A stretch of DNA of 64,000 nt, taken from assembly GCA_017654935.2 (NCBI GenBank), contig CM065690.1, positions 38,811,846 through 38,875,845 on the forward strand, read 5' to 3'. Below are positions 22,537 through 33,935 of this stretch, piece by piece. How positions within the stretch are numbered: the stretch's first letter is position 1; each line of letters opens with the position of its first letter. Source of the stretch: Phymorhynchus buccinoides. Lineage: Eukaryota; Mollusca; Gastropoda; Neogastropoda; Raphitomidae. A model generated the notes under the pieces. It was not told the DNA's origin, ran no database searches, and saw only the letters and a program-made list of their open reading frames with translations. The translations under genes and the position numbers were made by a program.

Positions 22537-22740
22537 TTAAGTTCTGGAAAAATTCTTCTCACATGAATGGTAATGGAATATCCCCCGTGGGGATACCAGG
22601 GGATCTTTCAGTACAAATAGTTCCCTCACCTTCCAGAAGTTCTGTGCTAGCAACTTCCTCTAATCTGTTAGTCTCTTTGAGTTTGACTCTACCTTTGCAT
22701 TACATTAAAAAAGACAAAACAAGGTTAACATACAATGACT
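22537..22740 (-). repeat. dispersed ~280-bp repeat, partial copy
   Basis: Minus-strand copy: CCCGTGGGGATACCAGG, then AGTTCTGTGCTAGCAACTTC and TTTGACTCTA, complementary to the markers of the family at 12125-12400. Confidence 0.65.
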
Positions 22741-24900
22741 GGATATGAAGTTTTAGTAGGGACAAGAATAGGAGTGGGCTATGCATGGCTGGAATGACAG
22801 AAGAGATCATGACCTTCTTTTATTATTTGATTCACCCCCATGGTGAGATTGGTGTTTTTATTACAACTGTAGTACCAAATACTATTTGTCCATACTTTAA
22901 TTGGAATGGAAAGGTAAGAAATAAATACATTCTGGCTTGGAAAAAGTAGTTCAGCATTGAAACTGTTGTTCTGCTAGTGAACTGGTATCATCATTTGCTG
23001 CTCTCTCCAGACACCATTGGAATTTTCGTGTGTGCTTTTGTCGCATTTAGATTCAAGAATTTACTTTTGAGTAGCTGTCCTAACATATTGTTTAAACAAA
23101 ATAGAAAAAGGTGTAAAATTTTACTTTGAGGCTGACACTATGTAACGTACGAGAAGATACAAACTTCAGTAATTTTTTCCCCAAAACATTTTTTAATTTC
23201 AACATCCTTGTGCATACATGTTGACTTGTATTAGAAGGAAATGCATGAAAAGGTAGCGGTGTTCATATTCATTTGTCCTTCTACCAATACCCTGTATTTA
23301 TCTCTACTTTAAAAACGAGTGGAGAGTCAGCAGATCTGTATACACACACAATACAAAAAGTTACCTGATGGAGCAAACTGTAATATAATTTCAGAATACA
23401 AAAATATATACTTCTAAAACACCAAAAGCAAAAGGGTAAAGTAAAAACACAATGCTATAGGCTACTAACATACAAGCATGATTAAACAAGCGCGAAATCG
23501 CCATAGTTTGTGGCACGCGGTCTATTTTTACCACTCCAATCACGAGTTACCTCCCCATGCTTTTCAATAATTTTAATCTGTAAACCAGAATGTTATCTCT
23601 GCACCATTTCGTAACTTTTTATATCTTTTGGAAAACATTTAAAACTATGTATCCTACTTATACTCATCAAAAGAAGCACCGCATACTCGTCGTGTCTGTT
23701 GTAGTGTCTGTATTACGTATGTTTATTATTTTGTACGCTTTTAAAATACATCATTTTAAGAGCGGCCTCAATTAATTTTGAAGTGTAGCCTCGATTTGAA
23801 GTGCGACATTTTGTCAAAATGTGCGACAATTTTGGACCGACAGACAGACCGACCGACAAAGTGAGTTATAGGTTTGTGGCTTGAGCCACAAACAAAAACA
23901 CCTAGCAAGCATAGTTGATGACTTTCTTAAATCTAACCCAAGCACAATGTTATAGGCTACTAACATACAAGCATGATAAACAAACAACCAACCTGGCATG
24001 CATAGTTGATGACTTTCTTAAATTTAACCCAAACACAATCTTATAGGCTACAAACATACAAGCATGATAACAAAAACACACTATCATGCATAGTTGATGA
24101 CTTTCTGAAATTTATTAAGATAAAGTAAAAATACAATTTTATACTACTAAGCATACTACCACAAGCATGATATAAAAAATTTCTATGTGCAGTATATCAC
24201 TTTCCTTAATATCACTGTAAAAACAAACAAATATATATGCAATAGCATTAAATAAAAGATGTAATCATCATCCTTTAAGACATAAAGAAAAACAATAAAT
24301 AAGCTTATTTATTGCGAGGAAAAAAATATGCAAAGCAAAAAAAGCTGCGTAGTAAAGGGATTGTAAATTGAAATTACACAAAAAATATAAAACAGATGCC
24401 TTGATAATAATGTTGTTTTACCAATAATGTTTTTAGTTGTTTGAGTCAAGTAATACAAACATTATCAGTAAATAACTAAACAGATGAATGTTTTTGAATG
24501 ATCTTTCACTCTTTTTTCAAATTACCATCAAAAATAGGACTTTAATTCATATGCCTGGCTCTCATGTTCATCTTTTTTACCTGTAGCAAAATATGGGCAT
24601 AAAACTTGTACTTGAGTCTAATTTGTCATCATCTCTTCCCTCTTCCTACCTGAAAAATACTTTTCATGATGACACAGATAATTTAAAAACTATGGTTTAA
24701 TCTTTACAACTACCCATTCGTTTGCGTTCACTATAAATTCAGCACAAATACAAAGTGACAAATTTTTCAACACATTATTCTCATACTCAGTTTAACAAAT
24801 GCATGTAAAATAATCTTGAAAAAAGAAAGCAAAGAGACCTGGACATCATAATCATTTCTGCATAGTATATAGTAGTAAGACACTTCAGGTTAATTTCATT
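22741..24900. other. AT-rich intergenic stretch with a ~90-bp imperfect tandem repeat
   Basis: No gene recognised. Around 23905-24180 a unit containing ATAGTTGATGACTTTCTTAA and TATAGGCTACTAACATACAA recurs about every 90 bp (starts near 23911, 24002, 24090), with a related piece at 23448-23490. Around 23800-23870 a GACAGACAGACCGACCGAC run precedes TGAGTTATAGGTTTGTGGC. The rest is AT-rich without structure I can name. Confidence 0.6.
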
Positions 24901-24904
24901 TGTT

Positions 24905-24929
24905 ATAAAACTCCCCGTGGGGGTGGATA

Positions 24930-24964
<35 letters not shown>

Positions 24965-25410
24965 GTCTTTCGTAAAAATAGTTTCTCCACCTTCTTGAAG
25001 TTCTGTGCTTGTAACTTCCTCTATTCTGCCACTCTCTTTGACTCTGGCTTTCTGGACATCATAATCATTTCTGCCTAGTATATAGTAGTAATTTTAAAGA
25101 CACTTCAGGTTAATTTCAATTGTTATAAAACTCCCTGTGGGGATACGGGTGTGTGTGTGTGGGGAGTCTTTCGTAAAAAAAGTTTCTCCACCTTCTTGAA
25201 GTTCTGTGCTTGTAACTTCCTCTATTCTGCCACTCTCTTTGACTCTGACTTTCTGACTTATTGGCCCATTTTCCTGCCTTAAAAAAAAAAAAAAAAATCT
25301 TCCAAATATTTTTTTCCTATCAGCTCCTCCGAAATCGAGCGTCAGCTCTACGCAGCGGGGAGACCAGTGAAAACTGAAAACCGGACCGGACCTTACCCAT
25401 TTGGGCTATA
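24905..25410 (-). repeat. dispersed ~280-bp repeat, two nested copies with poly-G
   Basis: Two minus-strand copies in tandem (24905-25065, partial, and 25125-25410, with the GACCAGTGAAAACTGAAAACC end). In the first, about 33 G sit between GGATAC and AGTCTTTCG; at the same place in the second there is a GT run. The insertion point is therefore hypervariable in this family. Confidence 0.7.
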
Positions 25411-25664
25411 TGGCCTGGGAACACAGAAGAACAAAAATATATAAAACAAAACTAAAAAGCAACAAAATTTCAGTTTTGTCTGTCTGCCAGATTCAAAATC
25501 TGTGGCCCAAATAAAAAAACTGCTGGCCATACATCCCAAGAGCAACATGTATTGTTGATAAGCAAAATGCAAGGAATTTCAAAGAGGGACATTTTGATAG
25601 TGCAAGTTACTACACTGTCTTCAGAAGATCTTAGGGCATACACATGTGCAACCTTAGACTTCTG

Positions 25665-25930
25665 CCTCCCCCGTAGGGATACCGGAGGATCTTTCATATA
25701 AATAGTTCCTCCACCTTCTGGAAGTTTTGTGCTTATAACTTCCTCTAATCTGTCACTCTCTTTGACTTTGCCTTTTCCCTTTGCTTACTTTCATCTACTC
25801 TCTTTCTTACTGATCCATTCTCATGCCTTTGTTCCTCAAATTCTTATAAAGATTTTCTCCATTTGAAGTCGGGCGTGCTGGGCTTAACTATTTCTTAGTT
25901 AGACGCATAACGACAGCATAACACATCTGC
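25665..25930 (-). repeat. dispersed ~280-bp repeat
   Basis: Minus-strand copy: CCCGTAGGGATACCGGAGG, AGTTTTGTGCTTATAACTTC, CTCCATTTGAAGTCGGGCGT, ending in the TTAGACGCATAACG variant of the 5' part seen at 37100, 48865 and 58105. Confidence 0.65.
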
Positions 25931-26244
25931 ACTCATATGATAGGAGACTTTTTGAGTGATCAAAGAAGAAAAAGAAGCAGACTTCTGCCCAAGACTTCTG
26001 TGTGACCAGGCAAGCATAAGACAAGCTCCTATCTATATAGTATACTAAAAACTGTGTAGTTAATAAATCTTTGGCAGCAATCATCATTGTCGTCTTTCCT
26101 TTATAAGTATACGACAATGATAGATGCTGTCAGGAGTGGGATTACATGACAGCGACAGACAAACTTCTACCAATTAACCATGTGGCGATCAAGTCAGCAA
26201 AGCAAATAAGTGAAGGAGATTGAGCGAGAGAAGCCAACGAGATT

Positions 26245-26750
26245 AGGTCAGGTCAGGTAGTTAGGACATTAGGCCTCACAGCCTCTTCACTGTCCTTTCA
26301 TTTTTGTTTGAACTTTTGCACAGCTGAGAGGTTTTTATATTTTGTTTTTGGCAAATCTGCCTTTTAGTCAATCTCATATTGCAGTTTTGAGATGTTGGTG
26401 TATTTATCAAGGTTTTTGAAATGTGCTCGTTTAATATGTACAGGAAGAGTACTCCAAAACTTTGTTACTCTGTTAGAAAAGAAATTTGTTCTAATATTAG
26501 TTTGGCTATACTGGGTTAGTATTTTTAAATCACTGTTATGGGTTCTCGAGTCAGTTGTTAGCTGGAACAAAGATTTATTAGTAGTGTTATCACTGTGAAC
26601 AATGTATGTGTTTATCAGATCCCCACGATTTCTTCTATATTTCAGAGATGGTAATTTCAGCTTCCTTACTCTATGTTCGTAATCAAGGTGACTAACGCCT
26701 TTAACTAATTTTGTTAAGTAGAGGAGAGGGGCAAAATTTAACATGAGCAA
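26245..26750 (-). mobile_element. 5'-truncated LINE fragment with (GACCT)n tail
   Basis: Minus-strand frame of about 128 codons: GVSHLDYEHRVRKLKLPSLK, YRRNRGDLINTY, TNFFSNRVTKFWSTLPVHIK and a final FKNLDKY, the C-terminal part of a CR1-like ORF2. A GACCT-type tail lies at 26249-26263. Ends about 110 bp downstream of the PM20D2 copy B stop codon. Confidence 0.8.
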
Positions 26751-26873
26751 CTGTCAGATCCTAATCTTGGCCAAGTATTGTACTACTATTAGTGAAATGA
26801 AATCAAGTAGCTGCAACTTTTACTATCATATAAAATTGGCGTCCTTGGTTTGTTGTAAGCCATGGGCAGGAGT

Positions 26874-29800
26874 TCAGACAGCTGTTTTCTCAGCCTCCAG
26901 ATCTTTGTGAAACATTTCCTTGGCCTGCTGCACCAGCTGTGGTTTGAGGAGAAAGTCCACAGCAGTCATTGCCAGTGCTTTAGCCACAGCAAGCGAATAG
27001 TTCTCAGCTTCTTCAGTTTCTGGGAACAAAAAAAAAATTAAAACAAAACAGTAATACTTCACGCTGTCCTTATCGGGTCATCAACAAGCAATCTGCCAAG
27101 ACACAGTATTTTATCATTAGTTTAGTTGTTTAGAGTGCAGTGATTGAAACACAGAGAACAAACAAACCACTTAGTCTACATCATGTACATTCAGTTGTGC
27201 TAAAAACATTAAACATGAGTGAACTGAGATAAATGAGCATCATGCTTGATAGACACAAACCCATGCTATAATTTTAATGAATACATTACTAATTCATACT
27301 TTTTGAGACAGGAACACCTTCCACAACACAAAATTAACCATTTTTGAAATTTGTTCCTAAGACAACAGAACATAATCATGGCAAAACATATGAAAAGGCA
27401 CTGAACAAGATTATGTGGCAAAACACAAACAGTACACAAAACTTGTACAGTGCATTTGTTCAAAAAGTCAAAATCAATACTGCTGCACACACTAAGTTTC
27501 ATGCCGATGCTCTGAAGCAATTAATCAAACATCTACTATATATCATACTGGAGATCAAGAATATCAAAATGGAAAGGATTTAAATTTGATTTTATAACTG
27601 ATATTTTGAAACAAACAAAACAAAAGCCAAAGGAAAGATTAGATAGGGACCCAAAAATTATTTTGAGTTTTCCAATTTTTTGGGTGGTAGGTGGTTTCCA
27701 CTGTACATGCTTTCAACTATTTATTATGTAAATCTTAGGGGGAAAATGCACACATAACAGGGCAAAAAAACCAACGTATTACAAATAATTGCAGATACTT
27801 ACTGGACTGAATGGCAAAGGCAGGAGTATGGGCACTGGCTGTAGTTCCAATGTTGAATTTGGGGTGAAGGCCAGGCACCACATGTGACACATTGCCCATG
27901 TCTGTGGATCCACCAGACTTCTGCACTGTGGATGACTCTGGTTCCTGGGGAACGCCAACTCTCTCCGCATTCTTGGCATACAGCGAGGCCATCAGATCGT
28001 TGGACATGAGATAGGAGTAGGGCTTGGGGTCAAACTTGCATTCAAACTGTAACAAATAAAAGATACAGTATTTCACATAAGAGAACAGCTGACACACAAT
28101 ATGCATCACACATTTCAAGCGCATCTTTCGCAAGCACAATCAAGCATTCACTGATTTATGCTTGTCTGTTGCTTCCGATTATGATTGCAAATATCAAAGG
28201 GGGCAGCTGCCATTTCTTTAAGCTAGGCCAAAATTAGTTTACAGTGGAGAAACCCTGCCATGGGTACATATCCACTCTCTCAGCCAAGGGATTAAAGCAA
28301 GCACTGTAGTACACAACACAAATAAAACACTACTGACATTTTCATTTCCCTGCCTCACAACCACTGGCTTTTGCAGCTGCTTCCTCACACCCTAGAACCT
28401 TCTCCTTCAGTATGCTCAGTTCTGCATCAGTGGGAGCTCGGATACATACACAAGTTCTGTCAGATCAGGAATATTAGGCTTTTCTCCACCATTAGTGATC
28501 ACTCCTAAAATACAGATAAAATCATGAATGCTTAATCATATCATTGTATCAGTTTTTATCTAATAGCTAGGATGATCCAGTGATGTGAGAGAGCCCAAAA
28601 CACAAAATATTATCAACATTTCCATTCCCCTACCTCACAACCACTGGCTTTTGCAGCTGCTTCCACGCACCCTAGAACCTTCTCCTTCAGTATGCTCAGT
28701 TCTGCATCAGTGGGAGCTCGTATGTAATACAGTAATTCCGTCAGGTCAGGAATAACACTAGGCTTTGCTCCACCATTAGTGATCACTCCTGAAATGTACA
28801 TAAACTCAGTTATTGTTTAATCCTATCATTCCATCAGTTCTAATTACCGGTAACAGCTAGGAGGGTCAATTGCTACATATTGAGTTTACTTTCATTTGCA
28901 AAAATATGACCAGCAATGAATGCAAGCCAGTACATTAGATCAATTTAGAATGCCCCTACCGGGATATCAGGGACTCTTTCCGAATAGTTTCCATACCTTC
29001 TGGAAGTTCTGTGACAGCTTGGAACTTCCTCTTTTCAATCTTTTTTTGGTGGTCTAATCCATCTATTCAATTCTGACTTTTTGTTTCTTATAGTCGTTGA
29101 CTGTAATGTGCCCAAGTTGCCCATTCTCCTGATATTGGCTCAGGACAGCAAATAGACCAGAACAGAATTAAAACCACCCATATTACAGCCATGGGCTGGA
29201 AATAACGAAAAAGATTTGAAATGCCATGAAAGGTTAAATCCTTAGATTATATATAAAACCAGTTCATAAGCTGTGTTGCAACTGTCCATGCCTTTAAAGT
29301 TGGTATCCAATTCTTCCAAACATATGATTACTCCCATTTTGATGCAATTCTTCAAACATCTCATTTCTCCCATTTTCGTTTTGCTCAAAATGCAATAAAA
29401 TTATAAAAATTTAAAAAACTACATGACCATGTACTCTCCAAGTTGGCCGCATCTGCTGCCTGAGATGTGAGATGTTTGTGTAGCACATGACAGCAGCATC
29501 CAGGGCGTTGACTCCCTGCCAGGGAAAACCAGCAGCGTGGGCTGCCTTGCCATGGTAACGAATTGTAACTCTGAAAAGAAACAACAACAAACATTTGAAT
29601 TGTTAGCATTATGTTAAGCTATCCTCTCGTTCCCCAAAGTCGGAGTGTGGCTGTCCACGTGGCGGGGCAATAAAAAAACGGTCACACACGTAATGTTCTC
29701 ATCTCTAGCTGATACATTTGTACCATAGTGTTTTAGTGCTTCAGCTGTTCGGATGATCCCTGGAGTCTTTTAGCCAGGGTACGACAACAACAACAACATC

Positions 29801-31068
29801 CTTTCAAAGTTTGAATACAAAGCAACACTCATGCTTTACTAGAAGAAAATGACTTTTCAAAACATATGCCAAATGCGATTTTTACTTTGTTGGGAGTGTT
29901 GTAATCTGAGCATCAATGAAACTTTTTCTCACACCCAACACTTCTCTCATTCTGAAAGAGAATTGGCTAAGTACATACTGCGTCATAGAGAGAAATACTG
30001 GTTTGGGCAGGTTGAACTGGGCAGGGTGAGCCATCATGGCCATATCCACATCAGAGAAAGCCCCTTTGTTGATGAGGTCAATCTTTCCACCGCCCCCTTC
30101 TTCTGCCGGAGTGCCCAGCACTGTCAGCTGCATTCACATAAAAAAGCAATAAAAACTTATTTGATATTATTATGGGCATACTTTTTCAGGACTAAAAGTC
30201 TTTTTTTCCTTCCTGAATAGGATCACATGAGATTTTAGTGAGTTTATTTATTTATTATGTACATTTCTATAGCGCTTATTCATCAAAGCTCTAAGCGCTT
30301 AAGCTTAACATTGCACAATTCAAATACAACTTAAATGTTCATGTTCACTTACTTCTTTGAATCAGAATTTAATAAAGTACACTATTGTTTCTAAACAATA
30401 CAACAAACACATTTTCTTTTCTTTTCCTTCTTTCTGTCCTTTTTTTAAAATAGGATTTTAAACTACAATGAATAATCAACAAAGTCAAATCAACTTTGAA
30501 GAGCTTTCCGTAATTTACTAATAGTAATCAAAACATCCTTTTTTCATTCCAAAGGAACTCAATACTAATGCTACTAAAGAATAAAATCATGCACACATTT
30601 TTTCCTTCCAGCCTTCTTCATTTCCAAAACCATGCTTAAACTTACAGACACTCAGACAGACAGATAGATACACGTACACACCTTCCCCTGTCCCGTAAAC
30701 TCAGGTGCACACAGGGCTGCCTGGATTCCAAGTGATGATGCTACGCCAATCATGGCAATCAGGTTGTGTCCACAGGCATGGCCGATGCCCGGCAGTGCAT
30801 CATACTCACACAGCACCGCTATATTGGGCTGCTCTCCTTTCAACTCCACGTTGTTTGGCTGAGCGCAGAATGCTGTTTCAAGCATGTAGCTTCTCTGCAC
30901 TTTGAAGCCGTTTTCTTCCAAAAATGTAGTCAAGGTGTCATGTGCATATTTTTCTTCATAGCACAGTTCCGGATGGTTCCAAATGCTCTGACTGACACTT
31001 TTCAAAGCCTGTGTCTTGGCATCAATTGCATCACACACAATCTGCTTCAGTCTGTCCTCTGCTGCCAT
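26874..31068 (-). CDS. PM20D2: PM20D2-like Xaa-Arg dipeptidase, copy B (complete)
   Basis: Six exons in transcript order: 30682-31068, 29979-30127, 29428-29570, 28634-28788, 27803-28046, 26874-27019; all have GT/AG ends and compatible phases, giving about 407 residues (vertebrate PM20D2 is about 436). Zinc/catalytic motifs as in copy [56 protein letters not shown]; the last exon encodes a helical C-terminus ([19 protein letters not shown]). Expected to be a cytosolic metal-dependent dipeptidase that removes aberrant basic dipeptides. Start MAAEDRLKQ at 31068; the upstream GTGCAG could be an acceptor, so a 5' noncoding exon is possible. Intron 4 contains a second, decayed exon 4. Tandem with copy A in the same orientation, and head-to-head with CEP57 copy B about 9.5 kb away. 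Confidence 0.9.
28354..28504 (-). pseudogene. decayed tandem duplicate of PM20D2 exon 4
   Basis: Aligns along its whole length to functional exon 4 (28634-28788) but is 4 bp shorter (151 versus 155), so it shifts frame, and its donor is GC (GTGAG|GCAGGG) where the working exon has GT. The acceptor (ATTTTAG|GAGTG) still looks usable. About 130 bp of intron separates them. Skipping it gives a correct frame. Confidence 0.88.
28955..29120 (-). repeat. dispersed ~280-bp repeat, degraded partial copy
   Basis: CCGGGATATCAGGGACTCTT, CCTTCTGGAAGTTCTGTG and GGAACTTCCTC match the family on the minus strand; the remainder is diverged. In PM20D2 copy B intron 3. Confidence 0.5.
29637..29800 (-). repeat. 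dispersed ~160-bp SINE-like repeat with (AAC)n tail
   Basis: Same family as 2976-3145: AAGTCGGAGTGTGGCTGTCC to AGCCAGGGTACGACAACAAC, with five AAC units. In PM20D2 copy B intron 2. Confidence 0.65.
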
Positions 31069-31565
31069 TTCTGCACAATGAAATACTTTCAATTTTAATC
31101 AGTTGATCAGATTAACATTTACTCAAAACAAAACTGTGCAAAATACATTTAGAATACTTAATAATATCTGAGTCAGCTTTTTTCAACAATTTGTGTAAAT
31201 CAGCACTACCTCTCTTAGCAGATAAAAGGAGACAATCAGCATGGCTAAGAAAAACACATGATGCATAAGACATCTAACCACTAGGTTGTTAATATCTGAG
31301 CACCTTATCTTCTGTGCCATGTCACAAGTATGTGAACCAAACTGAATGCTTTGCCCGGAAAGACATAATGAACCACTTTGATTCTGGTTTTAATATAAAA
31401 AGCTAACTTTGTAACAGTGTGTCATGTGTGTGTGTGCCGGTGTATACATGTGTGTGTGTTGTTTCAGCCTAGTTAACCAGCAGTGAAGCAAAGGCTGGTT
31501 AATGTTTTCATGGCAGTCTGTTTGTTCCTGACTATCTATATGAATATGTTAACATGATAATGTTT

Positions 31566-32450
31566 GAACAGAGCGACCTAGGATGCTCAAATCTTGCATG
31601 CGGATGGGAAGTTAGGATATCTAGACCAAGTTCACAGAGGTCAAGGTCACTGGAGCTGAAAATGTGCTGCATGCTCTTTGTTACTGTTGCAAGACAGTGG
31701 TTCAAGGGAAACAAATCTTGCTACGAAACTGGCATTTACTTATTTCCCATTATTTGTCCTTAAAAGTCTCTCGCTGTCAAATTTTGCATGCTGGTAGGTA
31801 GCTAGAATATCTAGGCCAAGTTCAAAAATGAAGATCATTGGTCACAGGTCAAGGTCACTGGAGCCGAAAATGCTGCCACACAGCTGGTTGATCTAGCGTT
31901 TTCACGTTCTACTCTACGGATAGGTAGTTACAATATCTGGCCAAGTTCGGGTAAAGGTAAAGATGTGCCACCCCCCCTGCATTTCTCGGTTAATTCTATT
32001 TTTCCGTTTTTGCCTTTCTTACCATACATAAAGCTGTATTTTAGGAACATTTTTAGCTAATAACCTTTTTGGAATACTAACCCTATCCCTAACCCTAGCC
32101 CTAAACCTAACCCTACCCCCCACTATGTACTGCAGTACACCGCAATTTGTCACAGTTGTGGTTCGTTGCGTTTTTCCGTCTTATAGGGTGTGGGGTAGGG
32201 TTAGGGCTAGGGTTAGGGTTAGGGATATGGTTAGTATTCCAAAAAGGTTATTAGCTAAAAATGTTCCTAAAATACAGCTTTATGTATGGTAAGAAAGGCA
32301 ATAATGGAAAATTAACCGAGATAGGTAGGGGGGGTGGCACATGTTGACCTTTACCCAAGTTCGAAAATGAAGATCATTGGTCAAAGGTCAAGGTCACTGT
32401 TGCCGAAAATGCTGCAGCGCAGCTGCTTGATCTAGCAATTTCACAATTAG
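31566..32450. repeat. tandem/dispersed repeat around AGGTCAAGGTCACTGGAGC, split by a palindromic element
   Basis: Three related units share GAAGATCATTGGTCA(A/C)AGGTC, AAGGTCACTGGAGC(C/T)GAAAATG and a GCTTGATCTAGC-type end: about 31570-31690, 31766-31949, and 32356-32450. The third is interrupted by the foldback element at 31950-32355. No ORF. Confidence 0.65.
31950..32355. mobile_element. palindromic foldback element with telomere-like arms (copy 2)
   Basis: Ends GGTAAAGGTAAAG / GACCTTTACC; perfect 8-bp target duplication CAAGTTCG on both sides (31942-31949 and 32356-32363). The left arm carries CCCTAACCCTAGCCCTAAAC, the right arm GGGTTAGGGTTAGGG, in mirror orientation. The best preserved of three copies. 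Confidence 0.9.
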
Positions 32451-32835
32451 GTTTTTTAAGAATGTCTTTCAACCTCCCTGTCCCCAAGAGGAGTCAAGGG
32501 GTATGTAGTCTGTAAAGGGGTCATAGACTTGAACTGTTTACCAGCCAGTCATGAGGTAACTGTAAGTCATTCTAGAGGCTGGGCTATATTATTTTTGTTT
32601 TGTTAATAAGCCTTGCCCAGGGACAGTCCCAATCCCCATACAAAAATATTTTACGCCAGTTCATGTTGGAGAGGTTTCCAAAATGCCAACTAAGCCCCAA
32701 GGCTGCAGCACACAGAGCCAGTGCAAATGCCACGTGACGCAGTGTGAGAGGCATGGTCTGCCATGCCCCCCATGGACAAGGTCATTCATATGATTTACCA
32801 GTTATATAAAAAGTCAGCTCTCACTCTCACTTTAC

Positions 32836-33232
32836 TGTTAGGTAGGTAGGTAGGGACAAAACAAGCCGTAAAGCTTTTCCAAACAGTCCCATCTTTTATG
32901 ATTTTTCTGGTAAATGTATCTTTTTGGTCAAGGTTGATGCGGCATAAATTTTCCTCATAAATCATTATTCGTCATAGCTTCTAAAAATTTTGGTAATGTA
33001 TCCAGACGATTTTTAAACATATTAGTATGAGGTGCACATTTTACGTCAGTAGGCAATTCGTTCCACATGTTAGTAATTCTGTTACCAAAACAATTTTTTT
33101 TATCTTATGTTAGTATTATATCTTTTAACAAAAACTTTCCCACAGGCGTTTCTAGTCATATTGTATTGAGGAGATGAAAAGAAATTACTCCAGGACAAAT
33201 CCACATGATTGTTGAATATTTTATATTTTAGT
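32836..33232 (-). mobile_element. 5'-truncated sibling of the PHD LINE
   Basis: Minus-strand match to 20446-20821 of the full-length LINE, starting with the same tail (GTAG units at 32839-32856 on the plus strand) and running to an abrupt 5' truncation at 33232. It retains about 20 bases missing from the long copy near its ORF2 end. Dead on arrival by truncation. Confidence 0.92.
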
Positions 33233-33935
33233 TGGCCCCAACTTCGAGCTAATAGTGTCAACAAATGATACATGCCATTGACCTTAAGTTTAAAGGCCTG
33301 AGGATCGGAGTTGTAAGCTAAAACTTTGAGTAAAACAAAGACGATTGTTGTAGCAAGCGACTATGTTCAGCGGAAGTGTCAACCGGACACGTGAATGCTC
33401 CAAGACGATTGTTGTCGCTTCTGCTATTCATATACTCTTGTGTAAGTTTATTTTTCCACTTCCTGTGTTCTTGTTGTCTGCCAAATGGAAAATGCCCGGA
33501 TATGGCGACTGTAATTGTTTACAACTTCCATGTGACCGAAGGAGACCTAGCCTAACTTTCGAATTTTACTGTGTGGAGAAAACGCAGACAGGTGGACTGG
33601 AATGGAGGCACGTGTCGTGGTTTGTTATTCAAGATTTATACGTAGATTGTTTTTCAAACTGCTTTTGAAACGTCGTGGATCAGATTGTGTCTCTTTCAGT
33701 TGTGAAACGTACGGAATGGATGAATGAACATGTTCAAGCGTGTGGCGCGCTTCTCAAGTATCTGCTCATCAGCTGTGCACTGCCATTCCTTCCTTGCTCC
33801 TTTGCTGTTGCGGGTATATTGCGTTATCTCTTTCGAATGAATTAATATTACGCTTTATGTCCTCCCGGTCCAGCGGACACATGTGGGACATTAATTCAAA
33901 TTAATTACGTTTTGGGTCTCTTTCTCTTCTTTCTT
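33233..33935. other. intergenic, no gene recognised
   Basis: A 101-codon frame at 33363-33668 (+) has no recognisable domain. The motif AAGACGATTGTTGT occurs twice (about 33340 and 33400). Near 33836-33900 a fragment GAATGAATTAATATTACGC with GTGGGACATTAATTC resembles 15750-15800. Function unknown. Confidence 0.4.

Noticed and set aside
32080..32240. Interstitial telomere or ancient chromosome fusion point
   Set aside because: The TTAGGG-like units are short, imperfect and lie symmetrically inside a transposon-like palindrome with target duplication.
33363..33668. 101-codon frame that might be a host exon or small gene
   Set aside because: No recognisable domain, no clear splice context, and the cysteine pattern does not fit a THAP or other finger I know.
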